Source: JAYFRE01 sp034926235 (GTDB lineage: Bacteria > Pseudomonadota > Alphaproteobacteria > Rhodospirillales > Magnetospirillaceae). Taken from it: 19,569 nucleotides of DNA. Location of the stretch: contig JAYFRE010000008.1 in the NCBI GenBank assembly GCA_034926235.1, positions 1 through 19,569 of the forward strand, read 5' to 3'. The notes beneath the pieces were generated by a model, which worked only from the letters and a program-made list of their open reading frames with translations, made no database searches and had not been told where the DNA came from. The position numbers and the translations under genes are program-made. The stretch's first letter is position 1, and each line of letters starts with the position of its first letter. Positions 1-7,170 of this stretch are shown in pieces.

Positions 1-361
1 CCAGCGCCGCCAACAGCATCAGCCAGCCGCCCATCGAGGAACCGACCAGAATTTGCGGGCCTTCGGTCAGATGGTCGAGCACGTCCACCACATCCCCGGC
101 CCAACTGCCGATGGTCCCGTCGGTAAAGGCGCCACCACTGGCTCCATGGCCCGAAACATCGAAGCGCACGAAAGCCTGTCCCCGCGCACGGCAGAAGGAT
201 TCCACCGCCAGCGCCTTTCCGCCCGTCATGTCGGAACGGAACCCGTGCAGGAACACCACGCCCGGGTTTTTTCCGGCGACTCGCTCGTAGGCGATTGCCG
301 CGCCCTGGGCGCGTGATAATATCCCTTCCGGTCGGGCCGCCGAAGCGCATGTTCCGTCCAA
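1..361 (-). CDS. Alpha/beta hydrolase, N-terminal 120 residues (runs off left edge)
   Basis: Reading leftward, an open frame of 120 codons shows a hydrolase fold: a first strand with FLHGFRSDMTG (the HG oxyanion-hole region), then RFDVSGHGASGG, then the nucleophile elbow GSSMGG, whose Ser would be catalytic. The Asp and His of the triad lie beyond the window edge. The HGFRSDMTG and DVSGHGASGG segments resemble the ABHD10-like serine esterase/thioesterase group often found in alphaproteobacteria; this is recalled family knowledge, not a search result. The start is the TTG at 359-361, chosen because AAGGAG (371-376 on this strand) lies 9 nt upstream; a further in-frame TTG 36 nt upstream has no such site. 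The gene diverges from the glycosyltransferase gene across 37 bp. Its substrate cannot be told from the sequence. No signal peptide is visible. Confidence 0.8.
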   Translation of the reverse strand, partial: MDGTCASAARPEGILSRAQGAAIAYERVAGKNPGVVFLHGFRSDMTGGKALAVESFCRARGQAFVRFDVSGHGASGGAFTDGTIGSWAGDVVDVLDHLTEGPQILVGSSMGGWLMLLAAL

Positions 362-370
362 TTGCTTAAT

Positions 371-376
371 CTCCTT
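371..376 (-). promoter_or_regulatory. Ribosome binding site deciding the TTG start of the partial hydrolase
   Basis: AAGGAG on the minus strand lies 9 nt before the TTG at 361. No ATG or GTG exists in frame nearby, so this site is the main reason for calling TTG. The promoter of this gene and that of the divergent glycosyltransferase gene must overlap each other's first codons, because the gap is only 37 bp. I see no convincing -35/-10 pair there. Confidence 0.5.
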
Positions 377-398
377 AAATAATCTCTCGAAGAACAAT

Positions 399-1664
399 AT
401 GGCCGAAGCGAACCCCGACCCATCCACGCCCACCGGAACCAAAGAGCGCCAGCCTGTCATCCTGCAGGTTCTACCGGCTTTGGTCACGGGCGGAGTCGAA
501 CGCGGCACTGTCGATGTCGCCCGTGCCATCGTCGAAGCCGGGGGACAAGCCCTGGTGGCGTCGTCCGGCGGGCCGATGGTGCGCGAGTTGGACCGAATCG
601 GCGCAACCCATATCCAACTGCCTTTGGACAGCAAAAATCCGATCACGATCAGACGCAATGTCGGACGTCTGGTCAAGCTGATCGAAGATTACGGCGTAAA
701 TCTGGTTCATGCCCGCTCGCGCGCGCCGGCCTGGAGCGCCTGGTGGGCGACCCGGCGGACCGGGACGCTTTTCGTCACCACCTATCACGGCGCTTACAAT
801 GAAGGCGGATGGGGACTGAAACGGCGCTACAATTCGGTCATGGTCAAGGGCGATCGGGTCATCGCCGTCAGTAATTTCATCGCGCGGCATATCGAAGAAC
901 GCCACGGCGTAGACCCCGAACGGGTGCGTGTCATTCATCGCGGCGTCGATCTGACCCGCTTCCACCCCACCCATGTCAGCCCCGAGCGGGCGATCCAACT
1001 AGCGACGCGCTGGCGTTTGCCCGACGGCTATCCGGTGATCATGCTGCCTGGACGGCTGACGCGCTGGAAGGGGCAAACGGTGCTGATCGACGCCCTGGCC
1101 CGTCTGGGCCGCACCGATCTGCGCTGTCTGCTGGTTGGCTCGGACCAGGGACGAACCGCCTATACCGATGAATTGAAGGCGCAGATTAAACGGCTAAATC
1201 TGGGCGAGGTGGTCCATATCGTCGGCGAATGCAACGATATGCCGGCCGCCTATATGCTGACCGACGTCGTCGTGTCGGCCTCAATCGAACCCGAGGCGTT
1301 CGGACGCGTCGTCGTCGAAGGGCAAGCCATGGGCCGCCCGGTTCTGGCGACCAATCTAGGCGGTGCAGCTGAAACCGTGCAGCCCGGCCGCACCGGATTC
1401 CTGGTGCCGCCGAACGATCCGGCGGCGCTGGCCGCAGGGTTGGAGCATATTCTGGCGATGACACCCGAAGAACGCCAGTCCCTGGCCGACGATTCCATCG
1501 CGGCGGCGGAAACACTGTTCTCGAACCGGGCGATGTGCGACAAGACTCTGGATGTCTATGCTGAGCTTCTGACACCGCCCGCCGCCCCGCCCCCCGACGA
1601 AGCGCCGCTCGAGGACGGCATCGTCGGCGAGCATCCACATCCTTCGACCGATGGAGCGACATGA
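399..1664 (+). CDS. Glycosyltransferase family 4 (GT-B fold)
   Basis: A 421-residue retaining GT-B enzyme that should transfer a sugar from a nucleotide-sugar donor to a surface glycan or lipid. The N-terminal half has the acceptor-side Gly-rich loop LVTGGVERG (29-36). The C-terminal half has GRLTRWKGQ (218-226), whose Arg and Lys are expected to contact the donor phosphates. It also has the EX7E motif of GT4, E299 and E307 in PEAFGRVVVEGQAMGRPVLAT-type context. The last 30 residues (from about 391) are rich in Pro, Asp and Glu and look disordered; they are unusual for the family core. The stop overlaps the next start (ATGA, 1661-1664), so it is translationally coupled to a GT9 gene. Only a weak purine stretch (CGAAGAA) precedes the ATG. 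Donor and acceptor are unknown; LPS core or O-chain assembly is an inference from the GT9 partner. Confidence 0.93.
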   Translation: MAEANPDPSTPTGTKERQPVILQVLPALVTGGVERGTVDVARAIVEAGGQALVASSGGPMVRELDRIGATHIQLPLDSKNPITIRRNVGRLVKLIEDYGVNLVHARSRAPAWSAWWATRRTGTLFVTTYHGAYNEGGWGLKRRYNSVMVKGDRVIAVSNFIARHIEERHGVDPERVRVIHRGVDLTRFHPTHVSPERAIQLATRWRLPDGYPVIMLPGRLTRWKGQTVLIDALARLGRTDLRCLLVGSDQGRTAYTDELKAQIKRLNLGEVVHIVGECNDMPAAYMLTDVVVSASIEPEAFGRVVVEGQAMGRPVLATNLGGAAETVQPGRTGFLVPPNDPAALAAGLEHILAMTPEERQSLADDSIAAAETLFSNRAMCDKTLDVYAELLTPPAAPPPDEAPLEDGIVGEHPHPSTDGAT

Positions 1665-2605
1665 CGGCTGCGCGCGTTCTGGTCATCAAGCATTCGGCCT
1701 TGGGCGATTTCGTCCAGGCGACCGGCGCTTTCGCCGCCATCCGCGCCCATCACGCCCTGGACCATATCACGCTCCTGACCACGCAGCCTTTCGCCGACAT
1801 GGCCAAGGCCAGCCCCTATTTCGATGAAATCTGGTGCGACACCCGCCCCCGCGCCTGGGATGTCCCCGGGCTGATGCGGCTTAAGAAAAAGCTGCGCTCG
1901 GTCAAATTCGCCCGCGTTTACGATCTCCAAACCTCGAAACGCAGCTCGTCTTATTTCCACATCCTGGGTGATCCGCCCTGGTCGGGCATCGCCCATGGCT
2001 GCTCCTTTCCGCATGCCAATCCCGACCGCGAACAGATGCATCCTCTGGACCGTCTGGCCGAACAGCTCGCGATGGCGGGAATTTCCCCGACGCCGCCGCC
2101 GGACATCTCCTGGCTGACCGCAGACACCGCGCGTTTCGGACTGCCGCGGCGATTCCTGCTGCTGTTGCCGGGCGGCGCGCCGCACCGTCCGACCAAAAGA
2201 TGGCCGGTCCAGCATTTCGCCGACATCGCCAACCGGGCCAGCGATTCCGACATCATGCCGGTCCTGATCGGAACCAAGATCGACCGCGACCCAATCCACG
2301 AAATCATGGCCTTGTGCCCCTACGCCGCCTCGCTGATCGACAAGACCAGCTTCGCCGAACTGGCCGCTCTGGCGCGGCGCGCCCTGGGTGCGGTCTCGAA
2401 CGATACCGCGCCTACTCATTTGCTCGCCGCCGCCGGCTGTCCGGTCACGGTCTTGTTTTCGCAAGACACCGACCCCGCCTTGCGCGCCCCCCGGGGACGA
2501 GTCACGGTCTTGAGACGTCCGCAACTGACCGATCTGCCTCCCGATGACGTCTGGGCGGCCCTGCAGGACGGTCCCGGTGCGCTCTGCGAACCGGACGCCC
2601 GCTGA
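1661..2605 (+). CDS. Glycosyltransferase family 9 (heptosyltransferase-like)
   Basis: A 314-residue GT-B protein of the ADP-heptose:LPS heptosyltransferase type (GT9). The N-terminus has VLVIKHSALGDFVQATGAF (6-24), the family's opening motif, with D16 at the position of the presumed catalytic Asp. The C-terminal half has the donor-binding loop LLPGGAPHRPTKRWP (168-182, basic residues) and the SNDTAPTHLLAAAGCPVTVLF stretch (246-266) typical of GT9. The start overlaps the GT4 stop by ATGA, indicating one operon and coupled translation. By family knowledge it would act at the cytoplasmic face of the inner membrane on lipid-linked core oligosaccharide. Family members with other sugars exist, so waaC/F/Q is not assigned. 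No other LPS gene lies in the window. After the stop there is only a weak hairpin (2621-2640) without a U-tract. Confidence 0.92.
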   Translation: MTAARVLVIKHSALGDFVQATGAFAAIRAHHALDHITLLTTQPFADMAKASPYFDEIWCDTRPRAWDVPGLMRLKKKLRSVKFARVYDLQTSKRSSSYFHILGDPPWSGIAHGCSFPHANPDREQMHPLDRLAEQLAMAGISPTPPPDISWLTADTARFGLPRRFLLLLPGGAPHRPTKRWPVQHFADIANRASDSDIMPVLIGTKIDRDPIHEIMALCPYAASLIDKTSFAELAALARRALGAVSNDTAPTHLLAAAGCPVTVLFSQDTDPALRAPRGRVTVLRRPQLTDLPPDDVWAALQDGPGALCEPDAR

Positions 2606-2827
2606 CGGCCCCTTTCATCGGTTCCAGCCATTGCCGGAACGGCTAAGAAAAAACCGCCGTTTTGCTGCTTTGCACAAGAACTCAAGTAATATGACGTCAT
2701 AGCCGCTTGACCTTTGCCTTGGTTGACAGCAAGACGGCATGCTTCAAACTCTCCAGTAAAAATCGGTGTGAGACGACTTTTATTGCCCTGCTTAAAGGCG
2801 ATAAAAAATAAAATATGGAGAGTTTCC
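2606..2827 (+). promoter_or_regulatory. Leader of the aldehyde dehydrogenase gene with a 10-bp palindrome
   Basis: This 222-bp gap is more AT-rich than its surroundings, especially 2791-2816, just before the start codon. It holds a perfect palindrome ATGACGTCAT (2691-2700), a possible operator half-site pair. It also holds a perfect -35 hexamer TTGACA (2723-2728), but the best -10 at 16 nt spacing (CAAACT, 2745-2750) is poor. GGAGAG (2817-2822) lies 5 nt before the ATG at 2828 and sets that start. I see no ORF or RNA gene here. Confidence 0.4.
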
Positions 2828-4297
2828 ATGACTCAGATGATCGACAAATCCTACGGACTTTTCATCGGCGGGAAATGGGTGCAAGGCCACTCCGGCAAGA
2901 CCTTCCAGACGATTAATCCTTCGAACGGCGAGGTGCTCGCGACATGCGTCAACGCCGACCAGCAGGATGTCGATGACGCCGTCAAGGCCGCTTGGAAAGC
3001 GTTCGAAAGCTGGAAACAGACCAGCCCCCAGGAACGGGCGGCCTATCTACTGCGGATCGCCGATGCGATCGACGCCAACGCCGAACATCTCGCCATGGTG
3101 GAAACGCTGGATAACGGCAAGCCGATCCGCGAGACCCGCTCCGTGGACGTCCCTTTAAGTTCGGACCATTTCCGCTATTTCGCGGCGGCGATCCGGACCG
3201 AAGAAGGATCGGCCACCATGCTGGACAAGGACACGATGAGCCTGATCCTGCGCGAACCCATCGGTGTCGTCGGGCAGATCATCCCCTGGAATTTTCCCTT
3301 CCTGATGGCTGCCTGGAAAATTTCGCCAGCACTCGCGGCCGGCGATTGCGTCGTTATCAAGCCATCCTCGGACACGCCGCTCAGCCTGCTTGAATTCGCC
3401 AAGATCATCGAAGGCATCCTGCCGCCCGGCGTCGTCAATGTCGTGACCGGCAGCGGATCGACCACCGGCCAGTACATCCTGGAACATGAGGGATTCCGCA
3501 AGCTCGCCTTCACCGGATCGACCGAGGTCGGCTATTCGGTCGCCGAGGCCGCCGCGAAGAAATTGATCCCCGCGACACTGGAACTGGGCGGCAAATCCGC
3601 CAACATCATTTTCCCCGACGCCCCCTGGGACAAGATGATCGAGGGCATCCAGGTCGGCATCCTGTTCAATCAGGGTCAGGTCTGTTGCGCCGGCTCGCGC
3701 CTGTTCATCCATGAAGACGTCTATGACCAGGTTCTGGCCGAAACCGCCAAGACTTTCGAGAACGTCAAGGTCAACCTGCCCTGGCTGGACGACACCCAGA
3801 TGGGATCGCAGGTCAACCGCCGCCAGCTCGAAAAAATCATGGCTTGCGTCGATCTGGGCCGCAAGGAAGGCACGGTAGTGACCGGAGGCAAGCCGGTGAC
3901 CGACGGCGTGCTGGCCAAGGGCTCCTTCATGAGTCCCACCTTGATCGCCTGCAACAACAAGGCCCGCATCGCCCAGGAGGAAGTCTTCGGCCCGGTCGTC
4001 TGCGCGATTCCCTTCAAGGAGATCGACGAGGTCATCGCCCTGGCCAATGACAGCCAATACGGTCTGGCCGGAGCGGTCTGGACCCGCGACCTCAACCGCG
4101 CCTTGCGCGTGGCGACGGGCGTTGAGACCGGCCGCGTCTGGGTCAACACCTACAATGTCCTGCCGGCGCACGCCCCGTTCGGCGGCTACAAGAAGTCCGG
4201 TATCGGGCGTGAAAACCACAAGATGATGCTGGATCATTACACCCAGAGCAAAAATATCTTCATCAGCCTGGGCGAAGCCAAGGCCGGCCTTTATTAA
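2828..4297 (+). CDS. NAD(P)-dependent aldehyde dehydrogenase
   Basis: A full-length, 489-residue member of the ALDH superfamily, which oxidises aldehydes to carboxylates with NAD(P)+. Visible landmarks: IIPWNFP (151-157) with the oxyanion Asn N155; KPSSDTPLS (178-186) at the cofactor site; FTGSTEVG (228-235) of the Rossmann loop; LELGGKS (251-257) with the general base E252; NQGQVCCAGSR (281-291) with the nucleophile C286; and EEVFGPV (384-390). The tail, LDHYTQSKN, is like that of acetaldehyde/medium-chain ALDHs such as ExaC/AldB and ALDH2-type enzymes. Substrate cannot be fixed. An upstream in-frame ATG (2714) would add 38 residues of non-family sequence. The ATG at 2828 is preferred because GGAGAG precedes it and family homology starts there. 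It appears monocistronic, with hairpins directly downstream. Confidence 0.95.
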   Translation: MTQMIDKSYGLFIGGKWVQGHSGKTFQTINPSNGEVLATCVNADQQDVDDAVKAAWKAFESWKQTSPQERAAYLLRIADAIDANAEHLAMVETLDNGKPIRETRSVDVPLSSDHFRYFAAAIRTEEGSATMLDKDTMSLILREPIGVVGQIIPWNFPFLMAAWKISPALAAGDCVVIKPSSDTPLSLLEFAKIIEGILPPGVVNVVTGSGSTTGQYILEHEGFRKLAFTGSTEVGYSVAEAAAKKLIPATLELGGKSANIIFPDAPWDKMIEGIQVGILFNQGQVCCAGSRLFIHEDVYDQVLAETAKTFENVKVNLPWLDDTQMGSQVNRRQLEKIMACVDLGRKEGTVVTGGKPVTDGVLAKGSFMSPTLIACNNKARIAQEEVFGPVVCAIPFKEIDEVIALANDSQYGLAGAVWTRDLNRALRVATGVETGRVWVNTYNVLPAHAPFGGYKKSGIGRENHKMMLDHYTQSKNIFISLGEAKAGLY

Positions 4298-4314
4298 AGA
4301 CCGGATCGGAAATT

Positions 4315-4346
4315 GGCGGCGCGGGGGGATGGGTCCCTGCGCCGTC
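4315..4346 (+). terminator. Hairpin just after the aldehyde dehydrogenase stop
   Basis: GGCGGCGC (4315-4322) pairs with GCGCCGTC (4339-4346), with one G-U pair. An inner GGGA/TCCC (4326-4329/4334-4337) extends the stem. It begins 17 nt past the stop codon. No U-tract follows, so it may instead be an mRNA 3' end stabiliser or part of a factor-dependent terminator. Confidence 0.4.
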
Positions 4347-4366
4347 TCTAGCTCCGCCTTGCAAAA

Positions 4367-4400
4367 GGGGCTGGCCGTCCTTGCGCGACGCGCCGGCCCC
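4367..4400 (+). terminator. Second hairpin between aldehyde dehydrogenase and thrS
   Basis: GGGGCTGGC (4367-4375) pairs with GCCGGCCCC (4392-4400) over 9 bp with one G-U. CGTC/GACG (4376-4379/4387-4390) continues the stem with one bulged C. It ends 6 nt before the thrS -35 box and is followed only by TTCGGCTT, so there is no classic U-tract. It probably ends leftover transcription from the dehydrogenase gene. Confidence 0.4.
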
Positions 4401-4406
4401 TTCGGC

Positions 4407-4434
4407 TTGACAGAGAACGAAAACAGCCTAATGT
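4407..4434 (+). promoter_or_regulatory. Candidate sigma70-type promoter of thrS
   Basis: A perfect TTGACA (4407-4412) is followed after 16 nt by TAATGT (4429-4434, 3 of 6 to TATAAT). Transcription starting near 4441 would give a leader of about 140 nt before the thrS ATG. That leader contains a clean 7-bp hairpin, CGGAAAG/CTTTCCG (4487-4493/4500-4506, loop CGAACC). I see no T-box and no anticodon-like Thr loop in it. Confidence 0.5.
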
Positions 4435-4579
4435 CCTCACCCTTCGCTTCATGGATTCCTTAAGCCTCTGCGCACGGGTCCGGGGGCGGAAAGCGAACCC
4501 TTTCCGATAAGACGCCGTGATCGGCATCCCGGATCGGATTCGGCGCATTCCTTGTTTTTCCTATAAGCGGGATTACCCC

Positions 4580-6496
4580 ATGGTCGCGATATCCTTGCCC
4601 GACGGCAGCGTGCGAAACTACGAAAACCCGGTTTCGGGTGCCGACATCGCCCGCGACATCGGCCCCGGCCTCGCCAAAGCGGCGCTGGCGGTCAAGATCG
4701 ACGGAGAACTCAAGGATCTCTCGACGACTATCACCGGCGACTCCCATGTCGCCATCGTCACCGCCAAGGACGCCGAAGCGATCGAGATTCTGCGCCACGA
4801 CGCCGCCCACGCCATGGCCGAGGCGGTCAAGGAGCTTTATCCCGACACTCAGGTAACCATCGGCCCTGCGATCGAAAACGGCTTTTATTACGATTTCGCC
4901 CGCGTCACGCCCTTCACGCCGGAGGATCTGGAAAAGATCGAGGCGCGCATGCACGAGATCGTCGCCCGCGACGAACCGGTCACGCGCCGCGAAGTCAGCC
5001 GTGACGAGGCCGTGGCCTATTTCAAGGATCTGGGCGAAGCCTACAAGGCCGAACTGATCGCCGCCATTCCTGCCGACCAGACCATCAGCCTTTATTCGCA
5101 AGGAGGATTCACCGATCTGTGCCGGGGGCCGCATCTTCCCTCGACCGGACGGCTGGGCCGCGCTTTCAAGCTGATGAAGGTGGCAGGGGCCTATTGGCGG
5201 GGCGATTCGAAGAACGAGATGCTCCAGCGCATCTACGGCACGGCCTGGTTCGACGAGAAGGATCTGAAAGCCTATCTCGTCATGCTGGAAGAGGCCGAAA
5301 AGCGCGACCATCGCCGCCTGGGCCGCGAAATGGGCCTGTTCCACCAGCAAGAGGAAGCCGTCGGCTCGGTCTTCTGGCATCCCAAAGGCTGGACCCTGTG
5401 GCGCACGGTCGAAAGCTATATGCGCCGCGGCTTGGAAACCAACGGCTATGTCGAGGTCAAGACACCTCAGCTGGTCGATTTCTCGCTGTGGGAAGCGTCG
5501 GGCCACGCCGACAAATTCGCCGAGAACATGTTCACGATCACAACGCAGGACGACCGTCAGCTCGCGGTCAAGCCGATGAACTGCCCCTGCCATGTGCAGA
5601 TCTTCCGCCAGGGCATCAAAAGCTATCGCGACCTGCCCCTGCGCATGGCCGAGTTCGGGGCCTGTCACCGCTACGAGCCTTCGGGCGCGCTGCACGGCAT
5701 CATGCGGGTGCGCGCCTTCACCCAGGACGACGCCCACATCTTCTGCACCGAAGAGCAGATCACCAGCGAGACGATCGATTTCTGTCATTTCCTGAAGCAG
5801 GTCTACAAGGATTTCGGCTTCAGCGACGTGCGGGTGAAATTCTCCGACCGCCCGGCCAAGCGCGCCGGCAGCGACGCGGTATGGGACAAGGCCGAGGCCG
5901 CCCTGAAGGAAGCGGCGGAAGCCGCCGGTCTCGAAACCGTGCTCAACCCCGGCGAGGGCGCCTTCTACGGACCGAAACTGGAATTCGTGCTCAGGGACGC
6001 GATCGGCCGCGACTGGCAATGCGGCACGCTTCAGGTCGATTTCGTCCTGCCCGAACGTCTGGACGCCACCTATATCGGCGAGGACGGAGCCAAGCATCAC
6101 CCGGTGATGCTGCACCGGGCCATTTTCGGTTCGTTCGAGCGCTTCATCGGCATCCTGATCGAACATCATGCCGGGCGTTTCCCGCTGTGGCTGGCCCCGC
6201 TTCAGGTGGTGGTTGCGACCATTACCAGCGATGCCGACACCTATGCGGCCCAGGTTCTGGCCCGTCTGAAGGCGGCTGGATTGCGGGCCGAAACCGATTT
6301 GCGCAACGAGAAAATCAACTACAAGGTGCGCGAGCATTCGCTGGCCAAAGTGCCGGTCCTAATGGTCGTCGGCAAGCGCGAGGCCGAGGAGGGCACGGTT
6401 GCCCTGCGCCGGCTGGGCGGGAACGCCCAAGAAATTCTTGCGCTGGATGAAGCCGTCGCTACACTAGCGGCGGAGGCTTCCCCGCCGGGGAATTGA
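4580..6496 (+). CDS. thrS: Threonine--tRNA ligase
   Basis: A complete 638-residue class II aminoacyl-tRNA synthetase that charges tRNA-Thr in the cytoplasm. Order: TGS domain (about 1-62); editing domain with H73/H77 (HDAAH) and C181/H185 (CRGPH), which clears mischarged Ser; catalytic core with zinc ligands C335 (MNCPCH), H386 (DDAHIF) and H512 (LHRA), each one residue off the E. coli numbering; and the anticodon-binding domain (about 537-630). Motif 2 lies in FGACHRYEPSGALHG (359-373). The CPCH in place of the more usual CPGH is something I recall from alphaproteobacterial ThrS. The frame is open back to 4517, but family homology begins at MVAISLPDG, with a purine-rich AGCGGGA just before, so 4580 is chosen. 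The neighbour infC matches the classic thrS-infC order. Confidence 0.98.
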   Translation: MVAISLPDGSVRNYENPVSGADIARDIGPGLAKAALAVKIDGELKDLSTTITGDSHVAIVTAKDAEAIEILRHDAAHAMAEAVKELYPDTQVTIGPAIENGFYYDFARVTPFTPEDLEKIEARMHEIVARDEPVTRREVSRDEAVAYFKDLGEAYKAELIAAIPADQTISLYSQGGFTDLCRGPHLPSTGRLGRAFKLMKVAGAYWRGDSKNEMLQRIYGTAWFDEKDLKAYLVMLEEAEKRDHRRLGREMGLFHQQEEAVGSVFWHPKGWTLWRTVESYMRRGLETNGYVEVKTPQLVDFSLWEASGHADKFAENMFTITTQDDRQLAVKPMNCPCHVQIFRQGIKSYRDLPLRMAEFGACHRYEPSGALHGIMRVRAFTQDDAHIFCTEEQITSETIDFCHFLKQVYKDFGFSDVRVKFSDRPAKRAGSDAVWDKAEAALKEAAEAAGLETVLNPGEGAFYGPKLEFVLRDAIGRDWQCGTLQVDFVLPERLDATYIGEDGAKHHPVMLHRAIFGSFERFIGILIEHHAGRFPLWLAPLQVVVATITSDADTYAAQVLARLKAAGLRAETDLRNEKINYKVREHSLAKVPVLMVVGKREAEEGTVALRRLGGNAQEILALDEAVATLAAEASPPGN

Positions 6497-6507
6497 CCTG
6501 GAACCCG

Positions 6508-6546
6508 GGCTTCGGGATCATTGGGGTGATCCTGGGCCTGTTTTTT
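6508..6546 (+). terminator. Intrinsic terminator-like hairpin between thrS and infC
   Basis: GGATCA (6515-6520) pairs perfectly with TGATCC (6527-6532) around loop TTGGGG. The stem can be extended outward (about 6508-6514 with 6533-6539) by C-G, G-C and several G-U pairs with one C-C mismatch. Six T residues follow directly (6541-6546). It lies 11 nt past the thrS stop and ends 25 nt before the infC start, so it can end thrS transcripts or set the level of infC read-through. Confidence 0.6.
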
Positions 6547-6558
6547 CATGAACGGATA

Positions 6559-6564
6559 GAGGAG
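6559..6564 (+). promoter_or_regulatory. Ribosome binding site of infC
   Basis: GAGGAG lies 7 nt upstream of the ATA at 6572. An in-frame TAG (6557-6559) overlaps its first base, so infC cannot begin further upstream. This site is what fixes the ATA as the start codon. Confidence 0.75.
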
Positions 6565-6571
6565 AGTTTAC

Positions 6572-7108
6572 ATAGTCAAGCCGCCTGCACCCGCGCCGAA
6601 GGATCGCGAAGGTCCGCGCGTAAACGCCGAGATCGATTCCCGCAACATCCGGCTGGTTGATGCCGATGGGGAAATGGTCGGAGTCGTTTCCCTAAGAGAA
6701 GGCCTGGAGATGGCCGCCGAGGTGGGACTGGACCTGGTCGAGGTCTCGCCGAACGCTGATCCGCCCGTTTGCAAAATTCTGGACTACGGAAAATACAAGT
6801 ACGAAGCCCAGAAAAAGAAGAACGAGGCTCGGAAGAAGCAAAAGGTCATCGAGGTCAAGGAAATCAAGCTTCGTCCCAATATCGACGACAACGATTATGG
6901 GGTGAAGATGCGCGCCATGCGCCGATTCCTGGACGAAGGCGACAAGGTTAAAGTGACCTTGCGTTTCCGGGGCCGTGAAATGGCTCACCAGGATCTGGGC
7001 TCCAAAGTGCTGGAGCGCGTCCGCGCCGAACTCGACGATCTGGCCAAGATCGAGCAGTTCCCGAAAATGGAAGGCCGGCAGATGGTCATGGTGATGGCGC
7101 CGCGCTGA
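6572..7108 (+). CDS. infC: Translation initiation factor IF-3, starting with ATA
   Basis: IF-3 binds the 30S subunit, keeps it apart from 50S and checks start-codon/initiator-tRNA pairing. The protein is 178 residues from the ATA at 6572, close to E. coli's 180. The N-domain begins GPRVNAEID (14-22) and includes GLDLVEVSPNADPPVCKILDYGKYKYE, the family signature. A Lys-rich linker (EAQKKKNEARKKQK) leads to the C-domain, with IKLRPNIDDNDYGVKMR and VTLRFRGREMAH, ending at MVMVMAPR. Taking the first ATG (6674) would delete the conserved RVN...IRLVD strand and half the N-domain, so the non-canonical start is well supported. IF-3 genes starting with AUU/AUA/AUC are known to be repressed by their own product; the same control is inferred here. 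rpmI and rplT, which commonly follow infC, are absent: a terminator and coaBC come next. Confidence 0.96.
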   Translation: MVKPPAPAPKDREGPRVNAEIDSRNIRLVDADGEMVGVVSLREGLEMAAEVGLDLVEVSPNADPPVCKILDYGKYKYEAQKKKNEARKKQKVIEVKEIKLRPNIDDNDYGVKMRAMRRFLDEGDKVKVTLRFRGREMAHQDLGSKVLERVRAELDDLAKIEQFPKMEGRQMVMVMAPR

Positions 7109-7170
7109 CAAGGCTCGCGGCGTCCGTCTCATTCCCATCCCGTCTTTCCAGGGCGGCGGTTCAAGGATCG

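Noticed and set aside
1556..2524. Minus-strand 322-codon open frame opposite the GT9 gene
   Set aside because: Gln/Arg/Gly-rich shadow; GT9 motifs on the plus strand account for the region.
2714..2827. 38-residue N-terminal extension of the aldehyde dehydrogenase
   Set aside because: The extension is AT-rich leader DNA without family homology; GGAGAG precedes the ATG at 2828.
3155..4237. Minus-strand open frame of 360 codons inside the aldehyde dehydrogenase gene
   Set aside because: Shadow of the real gene's codon bias; no motif, and it opposes a complete ALDH.
4451..4510. 19-codon frame in the thrS leader as a possible regulatory leader peptide
   Set aside because: It contains no Thr codons, has no ribosome binding site, and overlaps a hairpin without an attenuator-like alternative structure or U-tract.
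4435..4579. T-box or tRNA-Thr-like autoregulatory structure before thrS
   Set aside because: I could not find a T-box sequence or a hairpin with a Thr anticodon loop; the clear hairpin has loop CGAACC.
4460..6337. Long minus-strand open frame (625 codons) across thrS
   Set aside because: It is antisense to a clear thrS with all catalytic residues. Long opposite-strand frames are common in GC-rich genes, and its product is low-complexity Gly/Asp/Val-rich with no family motif.
5119..6450. Plus-strand 443-codon open frame in another phase of thrS
   Set aside because: Arg/Pro/Gly-rich translation typical of an out-of-phase reading of a GC-rich gene.
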